DNA of 64,000 nt, taken from assembly GCA_965247775.1 (NCBI GenBank), contig OZ252031.1, forward strand, positions 1,674,001-1,738,000, read 5' to 3'. Under the pieces are notes generated by a model that saw only the letters and a list, made by a program, of their open reading frames with translations, was not told where the DNA came from and searched no databases. Positions 1 to 8,863 of the stretch are shown here, in pieces. The stretch's first letter is position 1; every line of letters starts with the position of its first letter. The position numbers were made by a program, and so were the translations under genes. The stretch comes from G965247775 sp965247775 (GTDB lineage Bacteria > Chloroflexota > Dehalococcoidia > Bin125).

Positions 1-803
1 GCATGCGGGCAGGGCTCGGCGTGCAGGCGCTCTCCGCGATTGATATCGCCTGCTGGGACGTCGTCGGCAAAGCGGCGGGGCTGCCTCTCTGGCGGCTGCT
101 GGGAGGCTACCGCCCGCTGGTCCCGGCCTACGGCAGCGGTGGCTGGCTCTCGCTCTCCGACGCGGAGTTGGTGGCGGAGGCGCAGGCCTTCGCGGCGCAG
201 GGCCTGCGCGCCTACAAGTTCAAGGTCGGCTCGCCCCGCGACGCCGAGCGGGCGGCGCTGCTCCGCCGCGAGCTGGGCCCCGACTTCGGCCTCTACGCCG
301 ACGCCAATCAGGCCTACCGCGTGGCGGAAGCGCTGGAGGCCGCACGGGCGCTGGCCCCGGCGGGAGTCGGCTGGTTGGAGGAGCCGGTGCTCGCCGACAC
401 CCTGGACGATGTCGCGGCCGTCGCCGCGAGTAGCCCCATCCCCGTCGCGGTGGGCGAGAACGTCTACCTGCGCTGGGGCTTCCGTGCCGTCTGCGAGCGC
501 CGCGCGGCGGCTTTCCTGCAACCGGACGTGGGCCGCTGCGGCGGCGTGACGGAGTCCCGCAAGATCGCCCACCTCGCCGACGCCTACCGCCTTCGCCTCA
601 GCAGCCACTTGCTGCACGAGATCTCCGTCAGCCTGCTGGCTGCAACGCCGGCCGCCTTCCAGGTGGAGTACATGGAACTGATCCCCGCCGACGCCCTCGC
701 GCGCCCCATCGAATTGCGGGACGGCGCCCTGGTTGCTCCGGAGGTCCCGGGGCACGGCGTGGCGCTGACAGGAGAGGCCCTGCGGCGCTTCGCCTTGGAT
801 TAG
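1..803 (+). CDS. Enolase-superfamily dehydratase/racemase (5' partial)
   Basis: C-terminal 266 residues of a mandelate racemase/muconate lactonizing enzyme-type protein; the capping domain start lies before the window, since family members have about 360-400 residues. Visible barrel signatures in order are a KxK motif (YKFKVG, the usual acid/base lysine), the metal ligands in DANQAY, the EEP glutamate and GEN, and a late His in SSHLLHE. These are the known Mg-binding and general-base positions of the superfamily, so an abstracted alpha-proton next to a carboxylate is the expected chemistry; the substrate cannot be read from sequence. No downstream gene follows on this strand until 2303. Sugar-acid dehydratase or cycloisomerase activity are both possible. 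Confidence 0.88.
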   Translation, partial: MRAGLGVQALSAIDIACWDVVGKAAGLPLWRLLGGYRPLVPAYGSGGWLSLSDAELVAEAQAFAAQGLRAYKFKVGSPRDAERAALLRRELGPDFGLYADANQAYRVAEALEAARALAPAGVGWLEEPVLADTLDDVAAVAASSPIPVAVGENVYLRWGFRAVCERRAAAFLQPDVGRCGGVTESRKIAHLADAYRLRLSSHLLHEISVSLLAATPAAFQVEYMELIPADALARPIELRDGALVAPEVPGHGVALTGEALRRFALD

Positions 804-1014
804 ACGCCGGGGACGCTAGACGCCGCACTCCGCTGTGGAGCGCCAGCGCCCGTCCTCCAGCCCCCGTCGCCGCCGGGACCGGGTCGGCGGGGAGAGCCTC
901 GGCGGGCGTGGCAGCGTCGTCCAGAGGAGGGATGCTGGGATCGGCATCGCCGCCTGCGCCGGCGGCCAGCGCCAGGACAGCGAGAGCCAGGGCCAGACCC
1001 CACCACCTCACCAT
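804..1014 (-). CDS. Possible small secreted protein, 3' end unclear
   Basis: On the minus strand an ATG at 1014, preceded by GGGAG, opens a frame that begins with a textbook signal peptide (MVRWWGLALALAVLALAAG) followed by an acidic Pro/Ala-rich stretch. The same frame stays open antisense into the enolase-superfamily gene as far as 628, where the composition is clearly that of a shadow; another frame stops at 800. The real end is therefore uncertain and the gene could be a decayed secreted protein. No family recognised. Confidence 0.25.
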
Positions 1015-1068
1015 ACTGCTCCCGCTTCCGCCCCCCGGATCCCCTGGCAGCGGAACGGCGGTCCAGCC

Positions 1069-1950
1069 TCAGTCCCGGACAAACTCCCGCACCGCCTGTA
1101 CGAAGGCCGCCAAGCGATCGTGGTGCACCCAGTGGCCCGCGCGCTGAAAGGTCTCCGTGCGGACGTCCCGGAAGTGGTCCAGCAGCCCCGTCGCGCCGGG
1201 ATCGGCGGCCCAGCTCTCGCTGCCGCGGACCAAGAGGACCGGACAATCGATGCGGCCCCACAACTCGTGCGCGTCCTCCTCGTTGAAGCGGTGGGGAGAG
1301 AAGGCCCGCACGTAGTTGTCGAATTTCCAGGTGTACGTCCCATCTTCGTTCTGGTTCGTGCCGTGGATCGTGAGGTGCCGTGCCTGAGAGGGGGAGAGGA
1401 ACGGGTTCGCGTCGCGCATGCGACGCACGGCCGCTTCGATGGTCTCGTAGCGGCGGACGTCGCGGGCGGCGAGGTTGCGCAGCGTTTCGACCCAGCCCGC
1501 CATGCGCTCGTGCGCGGGCTTCGCGTCCCGCTCGCGAATCATGTCCGGGGACGGGCCCCAGCCTTCGACGGAGACGATGCGGCGCACCGCCTGCGGATAG
1601 ACGCCGGCGTACTGCAGGGTGATGTTGCCACCCAGGGAATGCCCCACGATCGTCAGCGGGGCCAGCCGCTTCTGGTCGATTAGCTGCGCAATGTCGTAGA
1701 CGTAGTCAATGATCGTGTAACCGGCGCCGATCACCCACTGCGAATCGCCGTGCCCGCGCAGGTCGGGTGCGATCACGTGAAAGTCGTCGCGGAAGGCCTG
1801 CGCCACCCAGTCCCAGTTGCGGCAGTGGTCGCGTCCGCCGTGCACCAACAGGAGTGGGGGTGCGTCGTCGTTGCCCCAGTCCACGTAGTGCAGCCGCAGC
1901 CGCTGCGAGAAGTAGACGTGCGAGGCAGGCCCGGGAGCGCCCTGCGTCAT
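1069..1950 (-). CDS. Alpha/beta hydrolase
   Basis: A 293-residue alpha/beta-hydrolase-fold enzyme. The oxyanion-hole segment LLLVHGG is near residue 35, the nucleophile elbow GHSLGG places the catalytic Ser at about residue 105, and a C-terminal GHWVHHD supplies the catalytic His. No signal peptide, so cytoplasmic. The family includes epoxide hydrolases, haloperoxidase-like enzymes and C-C bond hydrolases; the sequence does not separate these. It is divergent from the CaiB gene at 2303, with about 350 bases between them. It sits among catabolic genes (CoA-transferases, another esterase), which suggests a role in degrading esters or ring-cleavage products, but this is inference. Confidence 0.85.
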   Translation of the reverse strand: MTQGAPGPASHVYFSQRLRLHYVDWGNDDAPPLLLVHGGRDHCRNWDWVAQAFRDDFHVIAPDLRGHGDSQWVIGAGYTIIDYVYDIAQLIDQKRLAPLTIVGHSLGGNITLQYAGVYPQAVRRIVSVEGWGPSPDMIRERDAKPAHERMAGWVETLRNLAARDVRRYETIEAAVRRMRDANPFLSPSQARHLTIHGTNQNEDGTYTWKFDNYVRAFSPHRFNEEDAHELWGRIDCPVLLVRGSESWAADPGATGLLDHFRDVRTETFQRAGHWVHHDRLAAFVQAVREFVRD

Positions 1951-2012
1951 GGTCGTATCCTACCGACGGAGCGGCCGATGAATTGTCGGGGGGAGAGACG
2001 GGATGGGATCTG

Positions 2013-2264
2013 TTGTGGTCATCTGCCGTGAGGACCTGGAAACGCTTGCAGGACGGGCTTCTGTACACGGCGACAGAACTCGCACCGTTCTTTAGCGCCG
2101 GCATCGATGCGGGCTTCGACCGCTGGACCGCGGCCTCGATCCCGGAGGCCGCCTGGCTCCGAGGGATCGGTTGCGCGAGCGCTTCGGCCCGGAACAAGGC
2201 GACGCGATCGACACCCGCAGCCTGGCGCAGTGACGCCCAGCGCGGCGGACACGGAACCGCATAG
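2013..2264 (+). CDS. Doubtful small hypothetical ORF in divergent intergenic region
   Basis: The 352 bases between the divergent hydrolase (ATG at 1950) and the CaiB gene (2303) hold one plus-strand frame of mixed, protein-like composition (TATELAPFFSAGIDAGFDRW) ending at a TAG at 2262-2264. Possible starts are a TTG at 2013 (about 79 to 84 residues) or a GTG at 2028, with a purine-rich GGGGGAGAGA upstream. It is less GC-biased than the flanking genes. No family recognised. It may equally be leader sequence for the downstream gene. Confidence 0.2.
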   Translation: MWSSAVRTWKRLQDGLLYTATELAPFFSAGIDAGFDRWTAASIPEAAWLRGIGCASASARNKATRSTPAAWRSDAQRGGHGTA

Positions 2265-2302
2265 ACTGACCCGCGACGGCGACGCCAGCGAGCGGAGGCG
2301 AC

Positions 2303-3553
2303 ATGTCCGACAACGGACGCGGCGACCCAGCACTGGGGCCGCTGAGCGGGCTCAAAGTCGTGGAGTGCACCACCTGGGCTTTCGGGCCGCTGTGCGGCGC
2401 GATGCTGGGCGATCTGGGCGCCGACGTCGTCAAGATCGAGAATCCCCGCCAGCCCGACGCCGCCCGGTCGCTGCTTCTGGTCGCCAGCACCGACATGACG
2501 ATGCCCGACGGCACAAGCGCCCTCTTCGACATCCTCAACCGCAACAAGCGCTCGCTCGCTATCGACCTCAAGTCCGCGGGCGGCTATGCCCTGCTGCAGG
2601 AACTGATCGCCGAGGCCGACATCTTCCTCCAGAACTTCCGCCCCGGCGTCTTCGACCGGATGGGGCTGGGCTACGATGACCTCGCCGCGGCGCACCCTCG
2701 CCTCATCTACGCCTGCACCTCCGGCTACGGTCTCCAGGGCGACGAGGCCGAACGCCCCGCCTTCGATCCGGTTGGCCAAGCGCGGGCGGGGATGTTCTAC
2801 GCCGGCGGCGCGCCCGGGGACCCGCCCAACTGGCTTAGCTACGGCTTCGCCGACATCATGGGCGCCAGCATGCTGGCCTACGGGGTCGTGGCGGCGGTCG
2901 CGGCGCGGGAGCGGCACGGGATGGGGCAGTTGGTGGAGGCCTCGCACCTGCAGGCCTCCATGTGGCTGGAGTTCTGGGGGATCGGCGCCGGCCTCTACAA
3001 GGGTTTGAGTGACTGGCCCCGCTTCGATCGGGAGACCGCCGGCAACCCCCTCTTCAACCACTACCAGGCGGCCGACGGCGAGTGGCTCACGCTCGGCATC
3101 CTGGACTCCGCCCGCCACTGGCCGGACTTCTGCGCGGCGCTGGATCTGCCGGATCTGATCGCCGATGCCCGCTTCTGTGACGCCGAGGCCCGGCGGGCCA
3201 ACGCGGCACACTTGGTGCGTCTGCTGGACGCGCGTTTCGCCGCCGAGCCGCGCGCGGTCTGGGAGGAGCGCTTGGGGAGCCATCCAGACCTCATCTTCGA
3301 GCGGGTGCAGCGCATCGGCGATCTGCCCAGCGACCCCGCAGTGGTGGCGAATCGGTACCTGGTCGACGTCGCGCACCCGCGCTACGGCCCCGTGCAGATG
3401 CTCCGCCACCCCGTGAACTTGTCCGCCACGCCCGCCCGTATCCAGCGAACGGCCCCGGAACTCGGGCAGCACAGCGCCGAGGTGCTGCGCGAACGCCTGG
3501 GCAAGAGCGACGATGAGATCGCCGATCTCGTGCTCAACGGCACGATCGCCTGA
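2303..3553 (+). CDS. CaiB/BaiF family III CoA-transferase
   Basis: A 416-residue class III CoA-transferase, which moves CoA between an acyl-CoA donor and a free acid without a ping-pong free-acid intermediate. The N terminus has the family start (PLSGLKVVECTTWAFGPLCG) and the ADVVKIENP segment; the NRNKRSLAIDLKS segment and the FRPGVFDRMGLGY segment follow, as in formyl-, carnitine- and succinyl-CoA transferases. The usual catalytic Asp region follows the VGQARAG stretch. ATG at 2303 has GGAGG six bases upstream. Its substrate is unknown; neighbours (hydrolases, a second CoA-transferase) point to activation of a carboxylic acid for degradation. Confidence 0.92.
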   Translation: MSDNGRGDPALGPLSGLKVVECTTWAFGPLCGAMLGDLGADVVKIENPRQPDAARSLLLVASTDMTMPDGTSALFDILNRNKRSLAIDLKSAGGYALLQELIAEADIFLQNFRPGVFDRMGLGYDDLAAAHPRLIYACTSGYGLQGDEAERPAFDPVGQARAGMFYAGGAPGDPPNWLSYGFADIMGASMLAYGVVAAVAARERHGMGQLVEASHLQASMWLEFWGIGAGLYKGLSDWPRFDRETAGNPLFNHYQAADGEWLTLGILDSARHWPDFCAALDLPDLIADARFCDAEARRANAAHLVRLLDARFAAEPRAVWEERLGSHPDLIFERVQRIGDLPSDPAVVANRYLVDVAHPRYGPVQMLRHPVNLSATPARIQRTAPELGQHSAEVLRERLGKSDDEIADLVLNGTIA

Positions 3554-3578
3554 ACACTTAGAGCAGGAGCCTGAACAC

Positions 3579-4250
3579 CTAGAACAGGGTCATCTCGGCC
3601 AGGGCGGACGAGGCGGTCAGGCGGGCCTCGGTCTGTTCCTGAATCGACTCCAGCGTCCAGCCGGGCGCGTACTCCACGAGCGCCAGACCGTGCGGCGTCA
3701 CGTCGACCACGGCGATATCCGTGATGATCCGCTGCACGGCGCGAGGTGCCGTGACGGGCAGGGTCAGCTCCGTGCGGATCTTGGCCCCGCCGTCGTTGGT
3801 GTTGTGGCGCATCAGGGCGACGACACGCTTGGCGCAGAAGGCCAGATCCTGCCCGCCGCCGAAGCTGCCGATGACCTTGCCGGGGATGTGGTAGTTGGCC
3901 AGGTCCCCTTGCTCGCCCACCTCCAGCGCGCCCAGCATGGTCAGATCGATGTACCCGCCGCGGATCATGGCGAAGGATTCGTCGTGCGTAACGAAGGCCA
4001 TTCCCGGCGCGCGCGAGACCGGCTGGCCGCTGGCGTTGATCAGGAAGATGTCCGCCTCTCCGGCCTCCTCGATCACCGGGCCAAAGCCGAGCACGCCGTT
4101 TTCCGAGTGGAAGATGACCTCCGTCTCAGGCGGGAGGTAGCTGCTTGCCAGGGTGGGGATCCCCACCCCCAGATTGACGATCATCCCGTCGCCGAACTCC
4201 TTGGCGGCGCGCATCGCCATGATGTCTTCGGTGAGGCGTTCGGCGCTCAC
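3579..4250 (-). CDS. 3-oxoacid CoA-transferase, subunit B
   Basis: Beta subunit (223 residues) of a two-subunit family I CoA-transferase. The GVGIPTL segment near residue 30 and SENGVLGFGP carry the catalytic Glu of this family. The reading frame extends much further upstream, but a GTG at 4248-4250 overlaps the TGA of the alpha-subunit gene in a GTGA arrangement, so translational coupling fixes the start there. With the alpha subunit it would transfer CoA from succinyl-CoA or acetyl-CoA to a 3-oxoacid such as acetoacetate or 3-oxoadipate. Confidence 0.9.
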   Translation of the reverse strand: MSAERLTEDIMAMRAAKEFGDGMIVNLGVGIPTLASSYLPPETEVIFHSENGVLGFGPVIEEAGEADIFLINASGQPVSRAPGMAFVTHDESFAMIRGGYIDLTMLGALEVGEQGDLANYHIPGKVIGSFGGGQDLAFCAKRVVALMRHNTNDGGAKIRTELTLPVTAPRAVQRIITDIAVVDVTPHGLALVEYAPGWTLESIQEQTEARLTASSALAEMTLF

Positions 4251-5011
4251 GCCGGCTCCTCCAGGGCCCGGGGGGAGTCCGGCCGCACGACCACCCGGTC
4301 CACGTAGAGCCCGGGCGTGACGACGCACTCGGGGTCGATCCCGCCCAGCTCTACTACCTCGTCGACCTCCGCGATCGTCACCTCGGCCGCCCCCGCCATC
4401 GTCGAGTTCAGCGTCCGTCCGGTGCCCTGGTAGACGAGGTTGCCGAAGCGGTCCGCCCGGTGCGCGCGGATGATCGAGAAGTCGGCCCGCAGCGCGGTCT
4501 CCAGCAGGTGGGGCACGCCGTCGAAGTCGCGAATCTCCTTGCCCTCGGCGACTACCGTACCCACCCCGACGGGGGTATAGAAGCCGGCGATGCCGGCGCG
4601 GCCGCAGCGGATTCGCTCGGCCAAGCTGCCCTGCCCAATCAGCTCGACTTCGACCTCCCCCTTTTTCAGCTGCCGTTCGAAGGGCCACTCGATCATGCCC
4701 GGCGCGGCCGGGAAGGCAAGGATGCCTTTGCGGATCTGGCCGCGCTCGGCGAGCACGCCGACATCGTAGAAGTCCTCCGGGAAGCCGATCATTGAGCGCA
4801 TCTTCTCGCGCACCTGCGCCAGCATCTCCAGCCCCAGGCCGCCCAGGTTGCTCGTCACGGTCAGGTCCCGCACACCCTTGCGCACCAGCGCGGCGATGAG
4901 GTAGCTGGGGCACTCGCCCGGGCCCGCGAAGCCACCCACATGGAGGAACGCCCCGTCGGACACGTCCGCGACGGCGTCGTCGAAGCTGCCGACGACCTTG
5001 TTGACGGCCAC
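4247..5011 (-). CDS. 3-oxoacid CoA-transferase, subunit A
   Basis: Alpha subunit (254 residues), with the CoA-binding glycine-rich GGFAGPGE near residue 26, the family's TVTSNLGG segment and the YTPVGVGT loop. GTG start at 5011 with GAAGGGG upstream. The order esterase-alpha-beta on the minus strand with a 16-base gap and then a 4-base overlap indicates one operon. Family knowledge supports a heterotetramer acting on short 3-oxoacids; the substrate (acetoacetate versus 3-oxoadipate) is not resolved by sequence. Confidence 0.9.
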   Translation of the reverse strand: MAVNKVVGSFDDAVADVSDGAFLHVGGFAGPGECPSYLIAALVRKGVRDLTVTSNLGGLGLEMLAQVREKMRSMIGFPEDFYDVGVLAERGQIRKGILAFPAAPGMIEWPFERQLKKGEVEVELIGQGSLAERIRCGRAGIAGFYTPVGVGTVVAEGKEIRDFDGVPHLLETALRADFSIIRAHRADRFGNLVYQGTGRTLNSTMAGAAEVTIAEVDEVVELGGIDPECVVTPGLYVDRVVVRPDSPRALEEPA

Positions 5012-5027
5012 GCCTGCCCCTTCGCCG

Positions 5028-5939
5028 CTACACGCGAGCGCCGGCGTGCGCTAGGCAGAACGCGCCGATTCGTTCCAGCGCCTCGCGCGCCTCGGGCACG
5101 GTTGCCCACTGATGCTGCCAGACGTGGAACATGTCGGGCCAGATCTCCTCGACCACCTCGACACCGGCGGCGCGGGCCCGCTCCGCGAAAAGCTGCGTGT
5201 CGTCGAGCAGCACCTCCGGCTCGCCCGCCTGCAGGAGGAGCGGGGGCAATCCGTGCAGATCGGCGAAGAGGGGCGAGGCCAGGGGGGAGCGCGGATCGGT
5301 TTCGCCCAGGTACGCCGCGGCCATCCCCTCCAGGCCCGCCTTGCTGACCCGGATGTCGGTTCCGCGGCGCGACTCGAACGACCCGCTCGACATCGTGAGA
5401 TCCGTCCAACCCGACATCGACGCGGCGGCGTTGGGGAGCCGAACCCCGGCCTCGCGGGCGGCCAGGAGTACCGCCAGGGTCAGCCCTCCGCCCGCGGAGT
5501 CGCCAGCCACGTAGGCATCAGCGGCGGCGGCGGGGCCGTTCGGGCCGTTGTCCAGCAGGAAGCGGTAGGCGGCGAGGGCGTCGTCCACGGCGGCGGGGAA
5601 GGGGTGCTCCGGAGCGAGGCGGTAATCCACCGCCAGCGCCGCGGCGCCGCTCACCTCGGAAAGGATCGCCGCCATGTCGCGGTGGGTGTTGAGGTTGCCG
5701 AGCACGTAGCCGCCGCCGTGCAGGTAGAGCAGGCGGCGGCTCGGATCGGCGCCCGCAGCGACGACCCACTCACAGGACACCCCGTTGGCGTCCAGCGGCG
5801 CCGCAGTCGCGCCGGGGGGCATGGGGTACTGCGCGTTCCGCTCGTAGAGCTGACGCTGCTCGGCCCGCGAAAGCGACGGATCGGGCAACGGCGTGCTGCG
5901 AATCTTCTCAACGGCGGCCTGGAACTCAACGGACGGCAT
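5028..5939 (-). CDS. HSL-family alpha/beta hydrolase (esterase)
   Basis: A 303-residue esterase/lipase of the hormone-sensitive lipase group. It has the oxyanion HGGGYVLG motif near residue 72, the nucleophile elbow GDSAGGG and a late acidic residue and HVW histidine completing the triad. The frame opens at 5993, but ATG at 5939 is preceded by GGAGGAG at good spacing and matches the family start, so it was chosen. No signal peptide, so probably intracellular. It is first in a likely operon with the two CoA-transferase subunits, which suggests that it releases an acid that is then activated with CoA. Confidence 0.88.
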   Translation of the reverse strand: MPSVEFQAAVEKIRSTPLPDPSLSRAEQRQLYERNAQYPMPPGATAAPLDANGVSCEWVVAAGADPSRRLLYLHGGGYVLGNLNTHRDMAAILSEVSGAAALAVDYRLAPEHPFPAAVDDALAAYRFLLDNGPNGPAAAADAYVAGDSAGGGLTLAVLLAAREAGVRLPNAAASMSGWTDLTMSSGSFESRRGTDIRVSKAGLEGMAAAYLGETDPRSPLASPLFADLHGLPPLLLQAGEPEVLLDDTQLFAERARAAGVEVVEEIWPDMFHVWQHQWATVPEAREALERIGAFCLAHAGARV

Positions 5940-6029
5940 CGTGCTCCTCCAGGAAAGGGCGGGCATGCGGATAGCAGGCCGCGCGGCCGACATGCTACCG
6001 GATCGCCGGAGCGTGGCTGGGGGCGGGCC

Positions 6030-6626
6030 TTATTGCAACTCGACCAGCTCGATCTCGAAGGTCAACGCCTCACCCGCGAGCCGGTGGGGATTCTGGATGC
6101 GGACGACGTCGCCGTTCACTTCGAGGACCATGCCGGTCCCGCCCCCAAGCTGCACCTCCTGCCCTTGCGCGATCCCCGGCGGGGCCTGCGCGCGCGGGAA
6201 CTCCAGGACAGCCTCGCCGTAGGCTTCGTCGGGCGGGATGCGCGTGGTGACCGTTTCGCCCAGACGCAGGCCGCGCACGGCGTCGTCGAAGCCGGGGATG
6301 ACCTGGCCGGTCCCGAGCGTGAAGCGCAGCGGCTGGCCGCGGTCGCGGTTGGAGTCGAACACCTCCCCGTTGTCCAAGGTCCCGTGGTAGAGGACGCCCA
6401 CCGCATCCCCGTCGGCGGCAGCGGGGCCGCCGGCCGGCTCGGCGGGGGCGGGATTCTGGACCGACACGCTGTCGCCGTCCGTCCGGGTGTCCGCTTCGTC
6501 GGCGGGGATGGTGGCGGCGGCGGGCCCTTCATCGCCACCACCACCGCAGGCAGCCGCGACGAGGGCCAGAGCGAGCAAGCCGAGCAGGGCGAAGGCGACG
6601 CGGGAACGGAGGGTGGGCGGGGGCAT
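6030..6626 (-). CDS. FKBP-type peptidyl-prolyl isomerase lipoprotein
   Basis: A 198-residue lipoprotein. The first 27 residues are a signal peptide ending in the lipobox LVAAAC, followed by a Gly/Asp/Ala linker to about residue 75. The FKBP fold follows: VLYHGTLDNGEVFDSN, then RFTLGTGQVIPGFD and the IPPDEAYGE segment, the standard substrate-pocket stretches. A C-terminal part resembling the SlyD-type insert region suggests a chaperone component. Role: cis-trans isomerisation at proline of exported proteins, anchored outside the membrane. Monocistronic by spacing (90-105 bases on each side). Confidence 0.9.
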   Translation of the reverse strand: MPPPTLRSRVAFALLGLLALALVAAACGGGGDEGPAAATIPADEADTRTDGDSVSVQNPAPAEPAGGPAAADGDAVGVLYHGTLDNGEVFDSNRDRGQPLRFTLGTGQVIPGFDDAVRGLRLGETVTTRIPPDEAYGEAVLEFPRAQAPPGIAQGQEVQLGGGTGMVLEVNGDVVRIQNPHRLAGEALTFEIELVELQ

Positions 6627-6731
6627 GAGCGCGCCTCACTCGGCTGAGCCCGGCGAGCGCCGAGTCCCCGGAGTGTAGCCGTCGGGGTGGTGTGCGATTC
6701 CGATGGAGGCGTCCTTACGACCAGCGGGACT

Positions 6732-7841
6732 CTAGGACGGCACCGGTCCTCCGGTGCCCAGTGATTCCTTGGGCGCCGTGGCCTCCAGGAGTTCTTGGTG
6801 GAGGCCGGGCGGCGGCTGCACATCGCGCAGGGCGGGAATGATCTCCTCAGCGGTCAGGCGGATAGAGCGCATCACGGTTTCGTGCTCGATGCCGCCCAGC
6901 ATCATCCACTGGCTGACGTGCGTCACACCGGCCGCGGCCATATCGGTGAACTTGCGACGGACGCTGTCGGGGCTGCCGTAGAAGAGCGCGTTGAAGAACT
7001 GCTCTTCGCCGGCCTCGCCGGGGAAGGGGTCGGCCTGCACCAATCCATCGACCACGGTCTGCCCGTTCAGCGAGCGGTTGGCGCGCATCTGCCAGCGCGG
7101 CCGGTGGATGTGCGCGCGGGCGGCTTCGTCGGAGTCGGCCACGATCGACATCGCCTGCAGACCTAGCTGAAAGCCGTCGAGCGGCTTGCCCAGCTCCCGG
7201 CGGGCGTGGGCCCACATGGCCGAGGCCCCCAGCATGCCTTGCGGTCCGCGGAAGCCCGTCGTGAAGAGGGCCATGTCGCGCTCGGCCGCGGCGCGGATGG
7301 TGTCGTCGCTGGTCCCGGCGGTCCAGAGCGGCGGATGCGGCTTCTGGCGCGGCTTGGGCCAGACGACGGTGGGGCTCTCGATCTTGATGTACTGCCCGTC
7401 GTAGGTGAAGGACGTGTCCTCGGTCCAGGCCTTGATCAGGACATCCAGGCTCTCTTCGAAGCGGGTCCGGGTTTCCTCCATGGGGATGCCGAAGCGCGCC
7501 ATCTCGTGCGGCTGGTAGCCGCGACCGACGCCGCAGATGAAGCGGCCATCGCAGAGGTTGTCCAGCACCGCCACCTCTTCTGCCAGCCGCAGCGGCTGCC
7601 AGACCGGCAGCACCAGCACCCCCGTCGCGATCTGGATGCGCTCGGTCTGTTGGGCGATGTGCGTCGCCTGCAGGAGTGGGGCGGGCGAGTTGCCGTAGTT
7701 GGAGAAATGGTGCTCGGCGATGAGGACGAAGTCGTAGCCCATCTCCTCGGCGAACTGGATCTGCTCCATCCCCTGGTCGAAGAGGCGCCGCCAGTCGCCG
7801 TTGGAGGGGTTGGGCCACTCGTAGAAGACGCCGAACTTCAT
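6732..7841 (-). CDS. LLM-class flavin-dependent oxidoreductase
   Basis: A 369-residue bacterial-luciferase-like TIM-barrel monooxygenase. The start MKFGVFYEWPNP, the IAEHHFSNYG segment, the IATGVLVLPVWQPLRLAEE stretch and GVGRGYQPHEM are typical of this family. ATG at 7841 is preceded by GGGAGGTGA, so the ATG seven codons upstream was rejected. The family uses FMNH2 or F420H2 to oxidise alkanes, sulfonates, aldehydes or similar compounds; the substrate is unknown. It is divergent from the SDR gene at 7955, so the two probably share a control region of about 110 bases. Confidence 0.88.
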   Translation of the reverse strand: MKFGVFYEWPNPSNGDWRRLFDQGMEQIQFAEEMGYDFVLIAEHHFSNYGNSPAPLLQATHIAQQTERIQIATGVLVLPVWQPLRLAEEVAVLDNLCDGRFICGVGRGYQPHEMARFGIPMEETRTRFEESLDVLIKAWTEDTSFTYDGQYIKIESPTVVWPKPRQKPHPPLWTAGTSDDTIRAAAERDMALFTTGFRGPQGMLGASAMWAHARRELGKPLDGFQLGLQAMSIVADSDEAARAHIHRPRWQMRANRSLNGQTVVDGLVQADPFPGEAGEEQFFNALFYGSPDSVRRKFTDMAAAGVTHVSQWMMLGGIEHETVMRSIRLTAEEIIPALRDVQPPPGLHQELLEATAPKESLGTGGPVPS

Positions 7842-7954
7842 CGTCACCTCCCGGCCTGGCAAAGTGCCTATCGCGGCTTTGCCGGCGCGTCTACCCTAAC
7901 GCGGCTCGCGGCTGAGGCCGGAACAGCGCGCGAGAGGTGACAAAGGAGGCGCAG

Positions 7955-8704
7955 ATGACAGACGGAAACGGCCAGCGCACGGCGCTTGTCACGGGCGGAT
8001 CGCGGGGCATCGGCCTGGCCATCAGCCAACGGCTGCGGGCCGACGGCTACGCGGTGACACCGGCCGACGTGAACCCCCGCGCGCTGGGCCGCCTGGAGGG
8101 CTTGGTCACCGAGCACGGGGACCTCTTCAGCCCCGCCCAGGTGGACATCAGCAATCCCGAGCAGATCCAGGGCGCGATCCGGCAGATCGTCGATCGCTGG
8201 GGGCGGCTGGACGTCCTGGTCAACAACGCCGGCCGCAACCGCGGCGGTGGTGTCTTCGACACCTCCCCGGACGATTGGGACTGGGTGCTGGACACCAACC
8301 TGAAGGGGAGCTTCCTCTGCGCCAAGTACGCCGCCGAGCAGATGCGAACCCAGGGCAGCGGCAGCATCATTAGCATCAGCTCCACCTCCGCCGGCGGGTT
8401 CGACCCCAACGCCGCCTACAGCGCCTCCAAAGCGGGGGTGATCGGGCTCACCCGATCGCTGGCGCGGGAGCTGGGGCCGCTGGGCGTGCGCGTCAACGCC
8501 ATCGCGCCGGGCGTGATTGAGACGGACTGGGTCAAGCACAACCTGCCGCCGGAGTTCCTGGAGGAGGAACGCGCGATCACCCCGATGGGGCGCAACGGGG
8601 AGCCGGAGGACATCGCGGACGTGATCGCCTTCCTGGCCTCGGACGACGCGCGACACGTGACCGGCCAGGTGATCTGCGTCTCCGGCGGTCGCTGGATGCG
8701 CTGA
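7955..8704 (+). CDS. Short-chain dehydrogenase/reductase
   Basis: A 249-residue classical SDR. The nucleotide-binding TGGSRGIG is at residues 13-20, NNAG follows near residue 90, and the catalytic Ser and the YxxxK (YSASK) are near residues 140-157, with the family C terminus VTGQVICVSGG. The frame opens at GTG 7937, but AAAGGAGG at 7942-7949 lies just ahead of ATG 7955, which fixes the start. Oxidation or reduction of a hydroxyl/keto group with NAD(P) is expected. The divergent neighbour is a luciferase-like oxidoreductase. Confidence 0.92.
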   Translation: MTDGNGQRTALVTGGSRGIGLAISQRLRADGYAVTPADVNPRALGRLEGLVTEHGDLFSPAQVDISNPEQIQGAIRQIVDRWGRLDVLVNNAGRNRGGGVFDTSPDDWDWVLDTNLKGSFLCAKYAAEQMRTQGSGSIISISSTSAGGFDPNAAYSASKAGVIGLTRSLARELGPLGVRVNAIAPGVIETDWVKHNLPPEFLEEERAITPMGRNGEPEDIADVIAFLASDDARHVTGQVICVSGGRWMR

Positions 8705-8863
8705 GCAGCGCGGTGGAGGCCGGGCGCTGCGGCTCTTGCGGTTGGGCCCGTCTGGTGGGGGCCGCGCGTGGGTTGCGCTTTCTGCGCTGCGGCCGCTCAG
8801 CGGGCGAGGCCCACTACGCGCGCTGCCCTGCGCTGCCCGCGGGCGAGGACTGAGGAGGACCGC